Shown: piece after piece, positions 15,784 through 24,980 of the stretch
Position numbering within the stretch: the first letter of the stretch is position 1
How the letters are laid out: each line of letters starts with the position of its first letter
From: Streptomyces sp. CNQ-509
GTDB lineage: Bacteria > Actinomycetota > Actinomycetes > Streptomycetales > Streptomycetaceae
DNA length: 64,000 nucleotides
Direction: 5' to 3'
Assembly: GCF_001011035.1 (NCBI RefSeq)
Contig: NZ_CP011492.1
Span: forward strand, 2,549,501 to 2,613,500
Notes under the pieces: generated by a model
Seen by the model: the letters and a program-made list of their open reading frames with translations, nothing else
What the model was told of the DNA's origin: nothing
Database searches by the model: none
Position numbers and translations under genes: made by a program

Positions 15784-16104
15784 ATGGCCTGGATTCTGCT
15801 GCTCGCCGCCGGCCTGCTCGAAGTGGGCTGGGCGATCGGCATGAAGTACACCGAAGGCTTCACCCGCCTCTGGCCCAGCGTGTTCACCATCGCCGGCATC
15901 GCCGCGAGCATGATGCTGCTCGCGCAGGCCGCGAAGACGCTGCCCATCGGCACCGCGTACGGCGTGTGGGTGGGCATCGGTGCCGGCGGCGCGGCGCTGC
16001 TCGGCATGGTGGTGCTGGGCGAGCCCGCGACGGTGGCGCGGGTGTTCTTCGTCGCCCTGCTGCTGGTCGCCGTGGTCGGGCTGAGGGCGACGTCGGGGCA
16101 CTGA
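15784..16104 (+). CDS. sugE: Small multidrug resistance family guanidinium exporter
   Basis: 106 aa with four membrane helices. It has the SMR family Glu in GLLEVGWAIGMKYTEGF and the GTAYGVWVGIGAGGAA signature. The WAIGMKYT context is that of the Gdx (SugE) subtype rather than EmrE. The protein would exchange guanidinium for protons as an antiparallel dimer. ATG 15784 follows GGAGG by eight bases. The upstream guanidine-III riboswitch supports the guanidine assignment strongly. Confidence 0.92.
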   Translation: MAWILLLAAGLLEVGWAIGMKYTEGFTRLWPSVFTIAGIAASMMLLAQAAKTLPIGTAYGVWVGIGAGGAALLGMVVLGEPATVARVFFVALLLVAVVGLRATSGH

Positions 16105-16173
16105 TCCCCGTACGTCCCCCGCGTGCCCCCGGCGCCCGACCCGCTCCCCCGCCCTTCTCCCCCGGCCCGCTCC

Positions 16174-18459
16174 CTACTGCGGCACCGGCGGTGCCGCGCC
16201 CGCGGGTGCCGCCGGGACCGGCGGCGCGGCCGGGACGGGCGGGGCCGGGACGGGCGGGGCCGGGACAGGCGGCGCGGCCGGGACGGGCGGGGCCGGGACG
16301 GGCGGCGCGGCCGGGACGGGCGGGGCCGGGAACGCCGCGGGGGCCGGCATCGGTACCTCGGCCGGGTCGGGCGCCGGGGGCGGCACGTACGGCATCCGCT
16401 GCCGGTGGCTGACCTCCAGGTCGAAGTCGCTCGCGGGCACGTCCCACAGCGCGTCCCTGGTGTACGCGCCCCAGATCTTCGCCGGCACCCCGCCGCCGCT
16501 GATCCGGTCCTCGCCCAGCACCCCGTGCAGCGACTTCTGCGCGCCCGTCTCCGGGTCCTGCCCCATCACGCCGACCACGGTCGCCAGCTCGGGGGTGTAG
16601 CCCGCGAACCACGCCGAGCGGTCGTGCTCCCCGGTGCCGGTCTTGCCGGCCGCCGGGCGTTCGGCGCTCTGCGCCTCCTCGCCGGAGCCGTTCTCGACGA
16701 CGTTCTGCAGCATCGCGGTCGTCGCGTCCGCCGCGTTGCGGGAGATCACGGGGTGCGGGCGCCGCGGCGGGAGCTGGAAGATCTCGCCGTTGCGGCTGAG
16801 CTCGTCCACGAGCCGGTACCCGCCGTGGTCGCCGTGGCCGGCGAGCGTGGCGTACGCCTGCGCGAGGTCGAGCGCGCTGGGGGTGGCGGTGCCGAGGCCG
16901 ATCGAGGGGTGGGCCTTCAGCTCCGGGGTGGCGGACGGCAGGCCGAGGCGGACGGCGGTGGCGCGGACCTTCCGGGGCCCGACGTCCTGGGCCATCTGCG
17001 CGTAGACGGAGTTGACCGAGTCGTTGGTGGCGTCGGCGACGTTGAGGCGGCCGTACGAGACGTCGTCCTGGTTGCTCGGCGCGTAGCGGAGCGCCTTGCC
17101 CTTCTTGCCGATCACCCGGCGGGCGGTGTCGCCGTCGTACATCGTCCGCGGCGTGATCGGCTTGCCCTCCCAGTTCTCCGCCTTCTCCTGCACGGCGGCG
17201 GCGAAGACGAACGGCTTGAAGGTGGAGCCGGCCTGGTAGTCGCGGCGGGTGGCGTTGGAGACGTACTGCTGGGTGTAGTCGGTGCCGCCGTAGAGCGCGA
17301 CGACCTTGCCGCTGGCGACGTCGATAGAGGCGCCGCCGACGCGCACGTAGGCGTCGGCCGGGTTGGACTCGGGGTCGAGCTGGTACGTCAGTTGCTCCTC
17401 GACGGCGCCGACGAAGGCGTCCTGCTTCTCGGGCTGGAGCGTGGTGACGATGCGGAAGCCGCCGGCGGCGAGGGTCTTCTCGTCGATGATGCGGTGCTCG
17501 GTGAGGTAGCCGTTGATGGCCTCGACGAGATAGCCGCGCTGCCCGGACAGGCCGGGGTCGAGCCGGGACGGCTCGGGCACGGGGAACTCCAGGCTGCCGC
17601 GGCTGCCGGGTGCGAGCCAGCCCTCCTTGACCATGCCGTCCAGCACATAGTTCCAGCGGGCCTCGGCGGCGGGCCGGTTGCCGGGGTGCACGGCCACGTC
17701 GTACGTGCTCGGGGCCTGGAGCAGCGTCGCGAGGAACGCGCCCTCGGCGACGGTCAGTTCCTCGACGTCCTTGTCGTAGTACGCCTGGGCGGCGGCCTGC
17801 ACGCCGTAGGCGTTGCGGCCGAAGTAGCTGGTGTTGAGGTAGCCCTCCAGGACGTCGTCCTTGGTGACCTCGCGGTCCAGCTTGATGGCGATGAACGCCT
17901 CGCGGAGCTTGCGGCTGATCGTCTGCTCCTGGTCGAGGTAGTAGTTCTTCACGTACTGCTGGGTGATGGTCGAGCCCGACTGGGTGCCCTTGCCGGTCAG
18001 GGTGTTGAAGCCGGCCCTCACCATCGCCATCGGGTTGACCGCGGAGTCGGAGTAGAACTCGCGGTCCTCGGCGGCCAGGACGGCCATCCGCACGTGGTCG
18101 GGGACGCGCTGCAGCTCCACGCTCTCGCGGTCGACCTCGCCCTTGTCGGCGAGCTTGGTGCCGTCGGCGTAGAAGTAGTGGTTGCTCTGCGCGGTCGCCA
18201 TGTCGTTGGGCCGCGGGATGTCGACGGTCAGGTAGCCGACGGCGAACGCCCCGGAGGCCAGCGCCACCGTCAGCATCGCGGCACCCAGCAGCACCTTCCA
18301 CCAGGTCCTGCGGTACGTGCGCCGGCGGCGTTCCTTCGCGGGGCGGCCGGCGGGCGGGGCGGGCGGGGGCGCCGGTTCGAGGTCCGTGCGCTCGGTGTCC
18401 TCCGGTTCCGCCTGGGGGCCGAAGCTCCGGGTGCCCTGTCGCATCTCCGTGTGGCTCAT
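16174..18459 (-). CDS. Class A penicillin-binding protein (transglycosylase/transpeptidase)
   Basis: 761 aa from ATG 18459; upstream in-frame ATGs at 18483 and 18513 lack convincing ribosome sites. A basic cytoplasmic tail precedes one membrane helix (KVLLGAAMLTVALASGAF). The glycosyltransferase (GT51) domain has EDREFY at about 132-137 and SGSTITQQYVKN. The transpeptidase has Ser412-x-x-Lys415 in GSTFKPF, an SxN motif in DSVNS, and Lys606-Thr-Gly-Thr. The C-terminal 75 residues are Pro/Val/Ala repeats (PPVPAAPPVPA). It polymerises and crosslinks peptidoglycan outside the membrane. The convergent sugE ends 70 bp away with no hairpin between. Confidence 0.93.
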   Translation of the reverse strand: MSHTEMRQGTRSFGPQAEPEDTERTDLEPAPPPAPPAGRPAKERRRRTYRRTWWKVLLGAAMLTVALASGAFAVGYLTVDIPRPNDMATAQSNHYFYADGTKLADKGEVDRESVELQRVPDHVRMAVLAAEDREFYSDSAVNPMAMVRAGFNTLTGKGTQSGSTITQQYVKNYYLDQEQTISRKLREAFIAIKLDREVTKDDVLEGYLNTSYFGRNAYGVQAAAQAYYDKDVEELTVAEGAFLATLLQAPSTYDVAVHPGNRPAAEARWNYVLDGMVKEGWLAPGSRGSLEFPVPEPSRLDPGLSGQRGYLVEAINGYLTEHRIIDEKTLAAGGFRIVTTLQPEKQDAFVGAVEEQLTYQLDPESNPADAYVRVGGASIDVASGKVVALYGGTDYTQQYVSNATRRDYQAGSTFKPFVFAAAVQEKAENWEGKPITPRTMYDGDTARRVIGKKGKALRYAPSNQDDVSYGRLNVADATNDSVNSVYAQMAQDVGPRKVRATAVRLGLPSATPELKAHPSIGLGTATPSALDLAQAYATLAGHGDHGGYRLVDELSRNGEIFQLPPRRPHPVISRNAADATTAMLQNVVENGSGEEAQSAERPAAGKTGTGEHDRSAWFAGYTPELATVVGVMGQDPETGAQKSLHGVLGEDRISGGGVPAKIWGAYTRDALWDVPASDFDLEVSHRQRMPYVPPPAPDPAEVPMPAPAAFPAPPVPAAPPVPAPPVPAAPPVPAPPVPAPPVPAAPPVPAAPAGAAPPVPQ
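16219..16332. repeat. GC-rich tandem repeat encoding the Pro-rich tail of the penicillin-binding protein
   Basis: Units of 15 and 18 bp (GGGACGGGCGGGGCC and GGGACGGGCGGCGCGGCC) alternate about seven times. They encode APPVP/AAPPVP repeats on the minus strand. Copy number in such tracts is expected to vary between strains. Confidence 0.8.
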
Positions 18460-18639
18460 CTGCCGTCCGTGGGCTCGATCCATCTGATATGACACTTGCG
18501 AGCAGTTTGTCATTAAGAATGCAGATATCCGGTAGGTGTGGATAATCAGTCGCAGGGCTCAACCCGACTGGACTAGAGTCGGGTCCTTTGTGCGGGGCCC
18601 GGCGGCGGGGCCCCCGGGGAGAGCGGGGGTGGCGGGAGC

Positions 18640-19485
18640 ATGCGCGGGTCCGGTGCCCTGCGGGACGCGCCCGCCGTGCAGGCGCTGCGGCTGTACGGGC
18701 TGGTGGCGGCCGGCGGCTTCCGCCGCTTCTCGACGTACCGCGCGGCCACCGCCGCCGGCGTCTTCACCAACACCGTCTTCGGCTTCATCCTGGCCTACAC
18801 GTTCATCGCGCTCTGGCACGAGCGCCCGCAACTCGGCGGGTACGACGAGGCGCAGGCGCTCACCTTCGTCTGGATCGGCCAGGCGCTGCTGGCGCCCGCC
18901 GCCCTCCTCGGCTACGGCTTCCAGGAGGACCTCCAGGAGCGCATCCGCTCCGGCGACGTGGCCGTGGACCTCTACCGGCCCGCGGACCTGCAGCTCTGGT
19001 GGTTGGCCCACGACCTGGGCCGGGCCGCGTTCCAACTGCTCGGCCGCGGCATCGTGCCGATGGCGGTGGGCGCGCTGGCGTTCGAGCTGGCGCTGCCCAC
19101 GGCGGCGCACACCTGGCTGCTCTTCCTCCTCTCCGTGACGCTGGGCTGCCTGGTGAGCTTCGCCATCCGCTACCTGGTCGGCCTCGCCGCGTTCTGGCTG
19201 CTCGACGGCCAGGGGATCAACCTGATGAACTCGCTGGTGGCGATGCTCCTGTCCGGCACCCTGCTGCCGCTGACCGTCTTCCCCGGCGCCGCCGGCGACC
19301 TCGCGCAGGCGCTGCCGTGGGCGGCGATGCTCCAGGTCCCCGCGGACGTGCTGCTCGGCCGGCACACCGGCGCGGGTCTCGCCGGGGCGCTGGCGTTCCA
19401 GGCGGCCTGGGCGGCGGCGCTGCTGGCCGCCGGGCGGGCGATGCAGGCGCTCGCGACCCGCAAGGTGGTGGTGCAGGGTGGCTGA
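18640..19485 (+). CDS. ABC-2 family (DUF990-type) exporter permease, first subunit
   Basis: 281 aa with about six hydrophobic segments. It resembles the ABC-2/DUF990 permeases found as pairs with a DrrA-like ATPase. Recognisable parts are FRRFSTYRAATAAGVFTNTVFGF, RIRSGDVAVDLYRPADLQ and LDGQGINLMNSLVAMLLSG. It starts at ATG 18640 and its end overlaps the second permease by eight bases. The three genes 18640-21265 form an efflux operon of unknown substrate. Confidence 0.85.
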   Translation: MRGSGALRDAPAVQALRLYGLVAAGGFRRFSTYRAATAAGVFTNTVFGFILAYTFIALWHERPQLGGYDEAQALTFVWIGQALLAPAALLGYGFQEDLQERIRSGDVAVDLYRPADLQLWWLAHDLGRAAFQLLGRGIVPMAVGALAFELALPTAAHTWLLFLLSVTLGCLVSFAIRYLVGLAAFWLLDGQGINLMNSLVAMLLSGTLLPLTVFPGAAGDLAQALPWAAMLQVPADVLLGRHTGAGLAGALAFQAAWAAALLAAGRAMQALATRKVVVQGG

Positions 19486-20293
19486 TCTGGCCGCGGGGGT
19501 GCGGGGGTACGGGCTGATCGTCGCCATGTGGGTGCGTACGACGATGACGTACCGCATGTCGTTCGCCATGACCGCGCTCGGCAACCTGCTGATGACCGCA
19601 GCCGACTTCGCCGCGATCGCGATCATGTTCTCGCACACCGACGTGCTCGGCGGCTTTACCTTCGCCGAGGTCGGGCTCCTCTACGGCACCACCTCCACCT
19701 CCCTGGGCCTGGCCGACCTGCTGCTGGGCAACCTGGACCGGATCGGCAGCAGGATCCGCGACGGCACGATGGACACGCTGCTGGTCCGGCCGGTGCCGGT
19801 GTTCGCGCAGATAGCCGCCGACCGCTTCGCGCTGCGCCGGATCGGGCGGGTGCTCCAGGGGCTGATCGTGCTGGTCTGGTCGCTGACCGCGCTGGAAGGC
19901 GTGGCGTGGACGCCGGTCGCGGTGCTGCTGGTCCCGGTGATGGTGCTGTCCGGGGCGGCGATCTTCGGGGCGGTGTTCGCGTGCGGCGCGGCGTTCCAGT
20001 TCTGGGCCACGGACGCGGCCGAGGTGCAGAACTCCTTCACGTACGGCGGCAACACGCTCACCCAGTACCCGCCGACGATCTTCAGCAAGGAACTGGTGCG
20101 CGGCGTGACGTTCGCCGTGCCGCTGGCGTTCGTCAACTGGCTGCCTGCCCTGCACATCCTCGGCCGGGACGACCCGCTGGGCCTGCCCGGCTGGGTCGAC
20201 TTCGCCTCGCCGCTGGTCGCCGCCGCGTGCTGCGCGCTGGCCGGGCTGGCGTGGCGCACGGGGCTGCGCGGGTACCGCAGCACGGGAAGCTGA
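19478..20293 (+). CDS. ABC-2 family (DUF990-type) exporter permease, second subunit
   Basis: 271 aa from GTG 19478, overlapping the first permease. It has six membrane segments. The cytoplasmic loop RIGSRIRDGTMDTLLVRPVPVFAQ matches the RSGxxDxxLxRP loop of its partner, a hallmark of this permease pair. FSKELVRGVTFAVPLAFVNWLPA near the end is also typical. It acts with the upstream permease and the ATPase below. Confidence 0.85.
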   Translation: MADLAAGVRGYGLIVAMWVRTTMTYRMSFAMTALGNLLMTAADFAAIAIMFSHTDVLGGFTFAEVGLLYGTTSTSLGLADLLLGNLDRIGSRIRDGTMDTLLVRPVPVFAQIAADRFALRRIGRVLQGLIVLVWSLTALEGVAWTPVAVLLVPVMVLSGAAIFGAVFACGAAFQFWATDAAEVQNSFTYGGNTLTQYPPTIFSKELVRGVTFAVPLAFVNWLPALHILGRDDPLGLPGWVDFASPLVAAACCALAGLAWRTGLRGYRSTGS

Positions 20294-20326
20294 CGCGACG
20301 GTGCACACGACGCGAAGGAGGGGCAC

Positions 20327-21265
20327 GTGATCGAGGTCGAGGACCTGGAGAAGGTCTTCGTCGTACGCCGCCGGGCGGGCCGGCTGCGCCGTACGCGGCA
20401 CGAGGTGCGCGCCGTCGGCGGCATCAGCTTCTCCGTGCCGCGCGGCGAGATGGTCGGCTACATCGGCCCCAACGGCGCGGGCAAGTCCACCACCATCAAG
20501 ATGCTCACCGGCATCCTCACCCCCAGCGGCGGCCGGCTGCGCGTCGCGGGCATCGACCCGGCGCGCGAGCGGACGAAGCTGGCCCGGCGCATCGGCGTCG
20601 TCTTCGGCCAGCGCACCACCCTGTGGTGGGACCTGCCGCTGCTCGACTCGTACCGGGTGATGCGCCGCATGTACCGCATCCCCGGCGACCGTTACCGCGA
20701 GAACCTGGAGCGCTGCACCGAACTGCTGGGCCTCGGCGACCTGCTGGAGGTGCCGGTGCGGCAGCTCTCGCTCGGCCAGCGGATGCGCGGCGACATCGCC
20801 GCCGCCCTGCTGCACGACCCCGAGGTGCTGTATCTGGACGAGCCGACGATCGGCCTGGACGTGCTGAGCAAGGCGAAGGTGCGGGAGTTCCTGCGCGAGC
20901 TGAACGCGGAGCGCGGCACGACCGTGCTGCTCACCACGCACGACCTGTCCGACATCGAGCAGCTCTGCAAGCGGGTCATGGTCATCGACCACGGCCGGCT
21001 GATGTACGACGGCGGCCTCGACGGGCTGCACGCGGTCGGCGAGAGCGAGCGGATGCTCGTCGTCGACCTGGAGCGCGAGCTGCCGCCCATCGACCTCGCC
21101 GGCTGCCGCACGGTGAAGGTGGAGGGCCCGCGGCAGTGGCTCGCCTTCCCGGCGGGGGCCAGCGCGGCGCCGCTCGTCGCGGAGGTGGCCGCGCGGTGGC
21201 CGCTGGTGGACCTCTCGGTGCGGGAGCCCGACATCGAGGACGTCATCGCCCGCATGTACGCATGA
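20327..21265 (+). CDS. ABC exporter ATP-binding protein (DrrA-like)
   Basis: 312 aa from GTG 20327. Walker A GPNGAGKST, Q-loop VVFGQRTTLWWDLPLLDS (the long insert typical of ATPases paired with DUF990 permeases), a degenerate signature LSLGQRMRGDIAAALLHDPE, Walker B VLYLDEPTIGLD and switch His TTHDLSDIE. A C-terminal domain of about 90 residues follows. It powers the exporter formed by the two preceding genes; a strong hairpin lies two bases after the stop. Confidence 0.9.
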   Translation: MIEVEDLEKVFVVRRRAGRLRRTRHEVRAVGGISFSVPRGEMVGYIGPNGAGKSTTIKMLTGILTPSGGRLRVAGIDPARERTKLARRIGVVFGQRTTLWWDLPLLDSYRVMRRMYRIPGDRYRENLERCTELLGLGDLLEVPVRQLSLGQRMRGDIAAALLHDPEVLYLDEPTIGLDVLSKAKVREFLRELNAERGTTVLLTTHDLSDIEQLCKRVMVIDHGRLMYDGGLDGLHAVGESERMLVVDLERELPPIDLAGCRTVKVEGPRQWLAFPAGASAAPLVAEVAARWPLVDLSVREPDIEDVIARMYA

Positions 21266-21266
21266 C

Positions 21267-21317
21267 GGCCCCGCCCGCGGGAGGACGTGGAGCCCGCGTC
21301 CTCCCGCGGGCGGGGCC
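21267..21317. terminator. 21-bp perfect-stem terminator after the ABC exporter operon
   Basis: The arms 21267-21287 and 21297-21317 are exact complements of 21 bases around a 9-base loop, the longest perfect stem noted in this window together with that at 27163-27208. It ends 15 bases before the next ATG. Confidence 0.85.
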
Positions 21318-21331
21318 GTAAGCTCGACGCC

Positions 21332-22048
21332 ATGACGAGCGATGAGCACCTGCCGGAGCTGCGTGCCTCGGACGCCGACCGGGAGCGGGTCGCCGACATC
21401 CTGCGTGACGCGCTGGCGGAGGGCCGGCTCGCCATGGACGAGTTCGAGGAGCGCCTGGAGGAGACGTACCGGGCGAAGACCTACGCCCAGCTCGAACCGC
21501 TCACCCGCGACCTGCCCGCCGCGGGCGCCGCGCCCGCGGCGCGTGAGGCGGCCCCCGCGGCCCGGCCCGCGGCCGGCTGGGCCGGCCGCGTCGGCGGCGA
21601 GGCGACGTCGCGCCGGGGCATCGCGATCATGAGCGGCTTCCAGCGCAAGGGGGCCTGGACGGTGCCGCGGCGGTTCACCATGTTCTCGTTCTGGGGCGGC
21701 GGCGAACTGGACCTGCGCGAGGCGGACTTCGAGGCCGCGGAGGTGGAGATCCGCTGCATCTCGATCATGGGTGGCGCGCACGTCATCCTGCCGCCCGACA
21801 TGGCGCTGGAAGTGCGCGGCATCGGCATCATGGGCGGCTTCGACCACTCCCAGACCGGCGTCCCCCACGCCCCGGGCGCCCCGCGCGTCACGCTGACCGG
21901 CTTCGCCTTCTGGGGCGGCGTGGGGACGAGCCGGAAGAAGACCAAGGCGGCCAGGCGCGCGGAGGCGGAGGCGGCCAGGGAGCAGCGGCGGCTGGCCAGG
22001 GAGGAGCGGCGCCTGGCGCGCGAGGAGCGCCGCAAGCGGCTGGAGTAG
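21332..22048 (+). CDS. DUF1707 and LiaF-like (DUF2154-type) domain protein
   Basis: 238 aa from ATG 21332. Residues 5-60 are DUF1707 (LRASDADRERVADILRDALAEGRL). After an Ala/Pro linker comes a LiaF-like beta domain with repeated IMSGFQRKG, SIMGGAHVIL and GIMGGFDHS turns. The last 45 residues are a basic, probably coiled-coil tail (EEAAREQRR-like repeats of Arg/Glu/Leu). It may act in envelope-stress signalling or as a soluble scaffold; no membrane helix is visible. Function is not established for the family. Confidence 0.85.
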   Translation: MTSDEHLPELRASDADRERVADILRDALAEGRLAMDEFEERLEETYRAKTYAQLEPLTRDLPAAGAAPAAREAAPAARPAAGWAGRVGGEATSRRGIAIMSGFQRKGAWTVPRRFTMFSFWGGGELDLREADFEAAEVEIRCISIMGGAHVILPPDMALEVRGIGIMGGFDHSQTGVPHAPGAPRVTLTGFAFWGGVGTSRKKTKAARRAEAEAAREQRRLAREERRLAREERRKRLE

Positions 22049-22073
22049 TACGGGCGTTGCCGCGTCCGGCGGG

Positions 22074-23438
22074 TCAGAGCACGGCCTGGGCGCGGGGCTT
22101 GAGGTCCGCGGGGTCCAGGGTCAGGGCCATCTCGTGGAAGCCCAGGTCCGTCAGGTGCAGATGGTCGCCCGAGTCGTACGCCGGGTGCAGGCGCGCGGGC
22201 CGGTCCGGGTCGCGCAGGGCGGCGTCGAAGTCGAGGACCGCGTCGAAGACGCCGCCCGCGCGTATCAGCTCGTTGACCTCCTGCCGTACGCGCTCCGCCC
22301 GCGGCGTGTACGCCGGGTGTCCCCGGAACGGCATCAGCGTCGCGCCGAGCACCCTGAGGCCCCGGTCGCGGGACTGCCGTGCGATCTCGCGCAGGCCGGC
22401 GACGATCGCGTCCGCGTCGGCGGTCGCGGGGGACTTGAGGATGTCGTTGATGCCCAGTTCGACGATGACGGCCTTGACGCCGGTGCGGGAGAGCACGTCG
22501 CGGTCGAGGCGGCCCCGCCCGGAGGGGCCGTTGCCGGGAAACTCGGTGCCGCCGTCGGTGAGGATCCTGTTGCCGCTGAGGCCGAGGTTGAGCACCCCGT
22601 AGCGCGGGGCGCCGGGCTCCTCGCGCAGGCGGACGGCGAGGTAGTCGGTCCAGCGGCGGTTGGCGTCGGGCGTGGAGGTGGTGCCGTCGGTGAGCGAGTC
22701 GCCGAGGACGGCGACGGCGCCGGTGGCGTGCTCGCTCCAGACGTCGACGGCGGTGACGTAGCGCCAGGACCGGAACTCCCGGTCGTACGCCGTCCCTTCG
22801 GCGTCCCGGGTGTGGTCGCCGGCGGCCAGGTAGGAGGTCTGCAGCGCGTGCGGGTGGTACGTGACCGGGCCGGCAGGCGCCGGCGCGTACGTCGTCACCA
22901 GCAGGTCGGTGTCGGCCGGCACCCGCAGCCGTACGGGGTCGCTGGTCACGGTCCGGCCGGCGGGGATCGTCACCGCGGCGGCGCCGGCGAAGGTCAGCGG
23001 CCGCATCGTCTCCGGCTGCGCCGCCGGGGCGCCCGCCCCGGCGGCGACGGCGACGCTGGAGCGGGTGAGGGTCAGCGGCGTCTCGCCGTACTCGTTGGAC
23101 AGGTGTATCCGGGCCCGGGCGCCGCCGATGGAGGTGTGCACGACGTTGCGCAGGGACATCCCGGCGAAGCCGTCCCGGGTGCCCGGCTCCGCCGCGGCCT
23201 GCGCGGCGGCCCAGGTGCCGGCCCAGCCGCCGACGGAGGCGGGGGCGGCGGCGTCCGCGCTGCCGCCGGCGCCCGCGGCCGCGGGCACGCCCGGGCGGTC
23301 GGTGAGGGCGTGCACGCCGGCGACGAGCAGGGCCACGACCGCCACCAGGGCGGCGAGCACGGCGTAGCCCGTCCTGTTCCTCACGTCAGCCTGCTCCCCC
23401 GGAAGTTCGTCGTACGCGCCGTCTCGGCGGTCCGCCAT
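22074..23438 (-). CDS. SGNH/GDSL-family esterase, membrane-anchored or secreted
   Basis: 454 aa. One N-terminal hydrophobic helix (TGYAVLAALVAVVALLVAGV) exports or anchors it. A beta-rich domain of about 170 residues precedes the catalytic domain. Block I is VLGDSLTDGT with the Ser nucleophile, block II GLSGNRIL, block III ELGINDI, and block V DHLHLTDLG carries the Asp/His pair. It would hydrolyse an extracellular ester, perhaps on polysaccharide or lipid. The substrate is not evident from context; neighbours are unrelated. Confidence 0.9.
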   Translation of the reverse strand: MADRRDGAYDELPGEQADVRNRTGYAVLAALVAVVALLVAGVHALTDRPGVPAAAGAGGSADAAAPASVGGWAGTWAAAQAAAEPGTRDGFAGMSLRNVVHTSIGGARARIHLSNEYGETPLTLTRSSVAVAAGAGAPAAQPETMRPLTFAGAAAVTIPAGRTVTSDPVRLRVPADTDLLVTTYAPAPAGPVTYHPHALQTSYLAAGDHTRDAEGTAYDREFRSWRYVTAVDVWSEHATGAVAVLGDSLTDGTTSTPDANRRWTDYLAVRLREEPGAPRYGVLNLGLSGNRILTDGGTEFPGNGPSGRGRLDRDVLSRTGVKAVIVELGINDILKSPATADADAIVAGLREIARQSRDRGLRVLGATLMPFRGHPAYTPRAERVRQEVNELIRAGGVFDAVLDFDAALRDPDRPARLHPAYDSGDHLHLTDLGFHEMALTLDPADLKPRAQAVL

Positions 23439-23580
23439 CCTAGCGAGGGGAGGGAGACGTTCCGGTCACAGCCCCGGCATCCCCGGGACACCGGGAACCC
23501 CTGATCCGTTCTCTGAGTGAAAGATGGTGCCGGGCCCGGGGACAATGGCCCTCGGGAACGGCGTGAGCGGACGGAGCGCG

Positions 23581-24873
23581 ATGGATCGGCCGGCAGCGGA
23601 AGGACCGGGGGGCTTTGCCTACACGGACGCCGACGCGGAGAAGCGGCGCGGCGTGCGCCGGATGAAGACCATCGCGACCGGCCTGCTGCTGCTGGCCGCC
23701 GTGGTCTTCACGCTCGCCCGCTGGGCGCAGCACAACGGCGCCGGCGCCTGGTCGGGCTACGTCGCCGCGGCGGCGGAGGCGGGCATGGTCGGCGCGCTGG
23801 CGGACTGGTTCGCGGTCACGGCGCTCTTCAAGCGGCCCCTCGGGCTGCCCATCCCGCACACCGCGATCATCCCCACCAAGAAGGACCAGCTCGGCCAGAG
23901 TCTCGGCGACTTCGTCGGCGAGAACTTCCTCTCCGCCGACGTCGTACGCGCCCGGCTGCACGCGCTCGGCCTCGGCAGCCGCGTCGGCGGCTGGCTCGCC
24001 GAGCCCGACAACGCCGACCGGGTCACCGCCGAGGCGTCGACCGTGCTGCGCGGCGCGCTGACCGTACTGCGGGACAACGACGTGCAGGCCGTCGTCGGCG
24101 AGGCCATCAACCGCCGGGCCGCCGCCCTGGAGGTCGGTCCCGGGCTCGGCAAGCTGCTGGAGAGGATCGTCGCGGACGACGGCCACCGCCGCGTCGTCGA
24201 CCTGATCTGCGAGCGCGCCGAGTCCTGGCTGATCCTCAACGGCCCCTCGGTCGTCGGCGCCGTCACCGGCGGCGCCCCCGGCTGGACCCCGAGGTTCGTC
24301 GACCGCCGGGTCGGCGAGCGGGTCTACAAGGAACTGCTGCGGTTCATCGGCGAGATGCGGGAGTCGCCGGACCACCCGGCGCGCGGCGCGCTCGACCGGT
24401 TCCTCTCCGACTTCGCCGCCGACCTCCAGGGCGACACCGCGACCCGGGCGCGCGTCGAGCGGCTCAAGGGTGAGCTGCTGGCCCGCGACGAGCTGCAGGA
24501 CTTCATCGCCGCGGCGTGGACGTCGCTGCGCGGCATGATCGTCGGCGCGGCCGAGGACGAGCGCAGCGAGCTGCGGCTGCGGGCGCGGGCGGCGCTGCTG
24601 TCGTTCGGGCAGCGGATGGCGGCAGACGAGCGGCTCCAGGCGAAGGTCGACGGCTGGGCGGAGGACGTCGCGACGCACGTGGTGACGACGTACCAGCACC
24701 AGATCACGTCGCTGATCTCGGACACGGTCGCGGGCTGGGACGCGGACCAGACGTCGCGTAAGATCGAGGCGAACATCGGCCGGGACCTGCAGTTCATCCG
24801 CATCAACGGCACGGTGGTGGGCTCGCTCGCGGGGCTGGTCATCTACACGGTGTACCGGGCGGTCGCGGGCTGA
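23581..24873 (+). CDS. DUF445 family membrane protein
   Basis: 430 aa from ATG 23581. It has an N-terminal helix (TIATGLLLLAAVVFTLARW), the family signature AAEAGMVGALADWFAVTALFKRPLGLPIPHTAIIP, a long helical soluble part, and a C-terminal helix after FIRINGTVVGSLAGL. DUF445 proteins (YjiN/YheB-like) are widespread and poorly understood, possibly membrane-organising. It is divergent from the SGNH gene. Confidence 0.9.
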   Translation: MDRPAAEGPGGFAYTDADAEKRRGVRRMKTIATGLLLLAAVVFTLARWAQHNGAGAWSGYVAAAAEAGMVGALADWFAVTALFKRPLGLPIPHTAIIPTKKDQLGQSLGDFVGENFLSADVVRARLHALGLGSRVGGWLAEPDNADRVTAEASTVLRGALTVLRDNDVQAVVGEAINRRAAALEVGPGLGKLLERIVADDGHRRVVDLICERAESWLILNGPSVVGAVTGGAPGWTPRFVDRRVGERVYKELLRFIGEMRESPDHPARGALDRFLSDFAADLQGDTATRARVERLKGELLARDELQDFIAAAWTSLRGMIVGAAEDERSELRLRARAALLSFGQRMAADERLQAKVDGWAEDVATHVVTTYQHQITSLISDTVAGWDADQTSRKIEANIGRDLQFIRINGTVVGSLAGLVIYTVYRAVAG

Positions 24874-24883
24874 GCGGGGCGCT

Positions 24884-24909
24884 CGCCGCCCGGCCCGGGC
24901 GGGGCGGCG
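24884..24909. terminator. Possible hairpin after the DUF445 gene
   Basis: CGCCGCCC at 24884-24891 can pair with GGGCGGCG at 24902-24909 around a 10-base loop. The GC-rich surroundings make this a weak call. Confidence 0.35.
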
Positions 24910-24980
24910 CCGCGTGAGGATGCGCGCAGACGCCGCGTGCGCCTCGTACGGGACGGTGAACGGAAGGGAGGACGGCCCCG

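Noticed and set aside
16219..16332. CRISPR array
   Set aside because: Repeats are contiguous 15/18-bp coding units without unique spacers. No CRISPR-like repeat-spacer pattern or cas gene was seen anywhere in the window.
16123..18492. 789-codon plus-strand frame opposite the penicillin-binding protein
   Set aside because: Low-complexity Val/Gly/Arg composition and no domain; the minus strand has a full class A PBP with all motifs. Antisense shadow of a high-GC gene.
19217..21868. 883-codon minus-strand frame over the ABC exporter operon
   Set aside because: Spans several unrelated plus-strand genes with clear motifs; no plausible product.
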